Below are positions 6,367 through 8,327 of a DNA stretch of 8,327 nt, in pieces. A program made the position numbers and the translations under genes. The DNA comes from Desulfobacteria bacterium. Lineage in GTDB: Bacteria > Desulfobacterota > Desulfobacteria > Desulfobacterales > C00003060. The stretch is from contig JAQYWL010000249.1 in NCBI GenBank assembly GCA_030145035.1, forward strand, positions 1 through 8,327, in the 5' to 3' direction. Position 1 is the first letter of the stretch; each line of letters starts with the position of its first letter. The notes under the pieces are model-generated. The model made no database searches and was not told the DNA's origin. It saw only the letters and a program-made list of their open reading frames with translations.

Positions 6367-7456
6367 TCTTGATGCGCTCAGGCACAATCTCTTTGAGATC
6401 AAGCGATTGGCCGGCCCTAACACCCGGATTCTTGCCGTTGTCAAATCAGATGCTTACGGCCATGGCATGATACCTGTGGCCAGAACCCTGGAGTCGGCGG
6501 GCATTGACTATTTCGGGGTGTTCGAGCTGGAAGAGGGTCTGGAGCTCAGAAAAGCCGGCTGCGAGGTTCCGATCTTGATCATGATGGGAATCACATCAGA
6601 TGAGGTTTCAGCCGTTGTTGAACATGAGATCACACCTGCGGTCTTTCAACTGGACATTGCGGGAAAACTTTCCCGAATATCGGCTGAGCAGGGCAAGGTG
6701 ACACCGGTCCATGTCAAGGTAGACACCGGTATGACCCGGCTGGGGGTTTTCTCCGGAGACCTGTCGAACTTTCTGAAACAGCTCTTGCCCCTAAAAGGGA
6801 TTCAAGTCGAAGGGATATTTTCCCACCTTGCTGTGGCCGATCGGCCGGATGACCCTTTCACCGACCAGCAGATAAGGAGATTTCAAGAGGCTGTGGAAGA
6901 GTGCAGGCGGCTCGGCGTCTTCCGGGGGATTGTTCATGTTGCAAACAGTGGGGCGCTTTTGGGAAACAAGGGCCTTGATCTTGGTGTGGCACGACCCGGC
7001 ATCCTCCTTTACGGTTCGCCTCCTGCCAAAGGATGGGCTGCTGTAGCTTCTTTCAAGCCGGTCATGGGTTTCAAGTCCCGGGTGATTCAGATCAGAACAG
7101 TCCCCACTGGCACTTCGGTCAGCTACGGCCGCACCTATATTACGCAAGAAGAGTGCACCATCGCAACTATCCCTGTCGGATATGATGACGGATACAGTCG
7201 TTTGCTTTCAAATAACGGAGAGGCGCTGATCCGTGGGCGACGCGTGCCGGTGGTGGGTCGTGTCTGCATGAACCTGACCATGGTAGATGTCAGCGAAGTC
7301 GAGGGTGTTGCAGTCGGCGACGAAGTGGTTCTCCTGGGGGCCCAGGGTGAAGAGCGGATCACAGCCGAGGAGATTGCAACAAGGATCGGGACGATCAACT
7401 ATGAAGTATACTGTACCATCGGGAAAAGTAACCGGCGCGTCTATATTGATTCCTGA
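6341..7456 (+). CDS. alr: Alanine racemase (PLP-dependent)
   Basis: Alr interconverts L- and D-alanine in the cytoplasm, supplying D-Ala for the D-Ala-D-Ala end of peptidoglycan precursors. From ATG 6341 the product has 371 residues, normal for the family. The N-terminal TIM barrel carries the PLP lysine K35 in VVKSDAYGHG. K126, H162 and R218 sit in the conserved contexts VHVKVDTGMTRLG, SHLAVAD and VARPGILLYG. The C-terminal beta domain has the second catalytic base Y262 in SVSYGRTY and Y281 in IPVGYDDGY. GRVCMNLTMVDV (306-317) has Asn where many homologues have Asp (CMD). The in-frame extension back to 6230 overlaps the kinase and is out-of-frame kinase sequence, so it was rejected. The 26-bp overlap with the kinase and the 28-bp gap to kdsC indicate one transcript. 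Confidence 0.96.
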   Translation: MIPNVVTIDLDALRHNLFEIKRLAGPNTRILAVVKSDAYGHGMIPVARTLESAGIDYFGVFELEEGLELRKAGCEVPILIMMGITSDEVSAVVEHEITPAVFQLDIAGKLSRISAEQGKVTPVHVKVDTGMTRLGVFSGDLSNFLKQLLPLKGIQVEGIFSHLAVADRPDDPFTDQQIRRFQEAVEECRRLGVFRGIVHVANSGALLGNKGLDLGVARPGILLYGSPPAKGWAAVASFKPVMGFKSRVIQIRTVPTGTSVSYGRTYITQEECTIATIPVGYDDGYSRLLSNNGEALIRGRRVPVVGRVCMNLTMVDVSEVEGVAVGDEVVLLGAQGEERITAEEIATRIGTINYEVYCTIGKSNRRVYIDS

Positions 7457-7470
7457 TCTCACAAAACCAT

Positions 7471-7475
7471 AAGGA
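7471..7475 (+). promoter_or_regulatory. Ribosome binding site of kdsC
   Basis: AAGGA ends 9 nt before ATG 7485 in the 28-bp alr-kdsC gap. It supports the long form of the protein over internal GTG codons at 7584 or 7593. The gap is too short for a separate promoter and terminator, so kdsC is probably cotranscribed with alr. Confidence 0.65.
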
Positions 7476-7484
7476 AAATGTACT

Positions 7485-8087
7485 ATGACAAAGAAAGTAG
7501 GGTTTCTGGGAAAGCTTGGTACAAAAGAACGGGTCAAAACCCCTTCTGTGTTAAAGCGTATCAACGCCGAGGTCCGGGCGCGGGTGGAGCGGGTGAAGAT
7601 CCTTGTCCTCGATGTTGATGGGGTGCTCACCGACGGCCGGCTTTTCTATCACGATGACGGCACGGAGTCGAAGGCATTCGACGTACGGGACGGCCACGGG
7701 ACAAAGATGCTGAAGCACGCCGGCATAGAAACGGTCCTAATTTCTGGCAGAAGTTGTCCCTCGGTGGACAAGAGGACCGCCGATTTAGGAATCACCGAAG
7801 TGGTACAGGGGGTAAGGGACAAGGTACCGATTCTCGAGGAGATTATTTCTCAACGGGACCTCAAGTTAGACGAAGTGGCCTTTGTGGGCGACGATGTGGT
7901 CGATTTGACCGTCATGAATCGAGTAGGCTTTGCTGTTGCAGTGGCCGATGCCTCAGAGTACCTCTTCGACACCGCCCATTACGTGACCCTTGCTCCCGGC
8001 GGCAGAGGTGCAGTAAGAGAGGTGGCAGAGCTGATCCTCGGGGTCCAGGGATTGTGGAACAAGGTCGCGAGCCCGTACTTTGAGTAA
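7485..8087 (+). CDS. kdsC: 3-deoxy-D-manno-octulosonate 8-phosphate phosphatase, HAD family
   Basis: KdsC removes phosphate from KDO-8-P to give KDO, the inner-core sugar of lipopolysaccharide; the enzyme is a cytoplasmic tetramer. HAD motif I is DVDGVLTDG with nucleophile D43 and acid/base D45. The cap-less family signature DGHGTKML follows at 69-76, motif II is S87 in ISGRS, motif III is K113 in RDKVPIL, and motif IV is GDDVVDL with D136/D137. The 200 residues exceed the usual 170-190 because of a basic N-terminal extension of about 36 residues before VKILVLDVDG. Starting at GTG 7584 or 7593 would give a standard length, but ATG 7485 has the better ribosome site. It is the last gene of the kinase-alr-kdsC group and is followed by a long inverted repeat. 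A related HAD sugar phosphatase is the only realistic alternative. Confidence 0.9.
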   Translation: MTKKVGFLGKLGTKERVKTPSVLKRINAEVRARVERVKILVLDVDGVLTDGRLFYHDDGTESKAFDVRDGHGTKMLKHAGIETVLISGRSCPSVDKRTADLGITEVVQGVRDKVPILEEIISQRDLKLDEVAFVGDDVVDLTVMNRVGFAVAVADASEYLFDTAHYVTLAPGGRGAVREVAELILGVQGLWNKVASPYFE

Positions 8088-8128
8088 GCCCTAACCCGGA
8101 TAAACCGGAACCAAAACAAGAGAATTTT

Positions 8129-8211
8129 ATCACGAAAGCACGAAAGTACGAAGACACGAAAGTCTGAATGTTATTTTATTTCGTGTTTTCAATCTTTCGT
8201 GTTTTCGTGAT
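8129..8211. repeat. Inverted CACGAAAG octamer array, possible terminator after kdsC
   Basis: The left arm (8129-8161) contains four octamers in register, CACGAAAG, CACGAAAG, TACGAAGA and CACGAAAG. The right arm (8179-8211) is its reverse complement at 28 of 33 positions, and the loop is 8162-8178. The right arm is followed by T-rich DNA (TGTCTTTTATAG, 8212-8223), so the hairpin could end the kdsC transcript. It begins 41 bp after the kdsC stop. A further short palindrome TTTTCT-GCC-AGAAAA lies at 8224-8238, and a stray CACGAA at 8241-8246 may be an array remnant. Confidence 0.85.
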
Positions 8212-8261
8212 TGTCTTTTATAGTTTTCTGCCAGAAAAAACACGAATTTTACAACTAAGTG

Positions 8262-8315
8262 CCTAAATTCCTAAATTCCTCAATCCCTCAATTCCGCATT
8301 CCGCATTCCAAAATT
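8262..8315. repeat. Tandem CCTMAATT / CCGCATT array at the window edge
   Basis: Units in order are CCTAAATT (8262-8269), CCTAAATT (8270-8277), CCTCAATC (8278-8285), CCTCAATT (8286-8293), CCGCATT (8294-8300), CCGCATT (8301-8307) and CCAAAATT (8308-8315). The period is 8 bp, then 7 bp for two units, then 8 again. No inverted arm is visible before the window ends, so this may be one arm of a larger structure. It directly follows the CACGAAAG array but shares no unit with it. Confidence 0.75.
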
Positions 8316-8327
8316 CTACTTCCGTCT

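Overview
This window reads as chromosomal housekeeping and envelope DNA from a Gram-negative bacterium. A KDO-phosphate phosphatase (KdsC) implies an LPS outer membrane, and a prepilin peptidase implies type IV pili or type II secretion. Protein style and the character of the intergenic repeats suggest an uncultured Desulfobacterota (former Deltaproteobacteria) lineage. That placement comes from memory and is only moderately secure. No phage, CRISPR, tRNA or rRNA signal was seen.

Layout: positions 1-183 are non-coding, with a short CTGACAC tandem repeat and two interlocked inverted repeats. On the minus strand lie tsaB (184-882, tRNA t6A modification) and, upstream of it, lon (971-3367, ATP-dependent protease). 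Lon has a strong Shine-Dalgarno and a good sigma70-type promoter near 3420-3447. A 491-bp divergent intergenic region (3368-3858) holds that promoter, a 153-bp MITE-like element with 23-bp terminal inverted repeats (3507-3659), and a degenerate heptamer array. On the plus strand come a prepilin peptidase (3859-4632), an HEVGNP-class membrane sensor histidine kinase (4801-6366), alanine racemase (6341-7456, overlapping the kinase by 26 bp) and kdsC (7485-8087, 28 bp after alr). Kinase, alr and kdsC look like one envelope-biogenesis operon, serving D-alanine supply for peptidoglycan and KDO for LPS. The kinase has no response regulator in the window.

The most unusual aspect lies between the genes. 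Nearly every gap between transcription units carries an array of degenerate 7- or 8-bp units, mostly arranged as two inverted arms around a short loop, each gap with its own unit: AGCTSAA (896-977, again 3701-3840), TGGARTRN (4656-4743), CACGAAAG (8129-8211), CCTMAATT/CCGCATT (8262-8315) and CTGACAC (51-71). One array supplies the last serine codon and stop codon of lon. The same architecture with different unit sequences is hard to explain by ordinary copying of one repeat. It is the best candidate here for an undescribed process. The coding genes themselves are ordinary family members.
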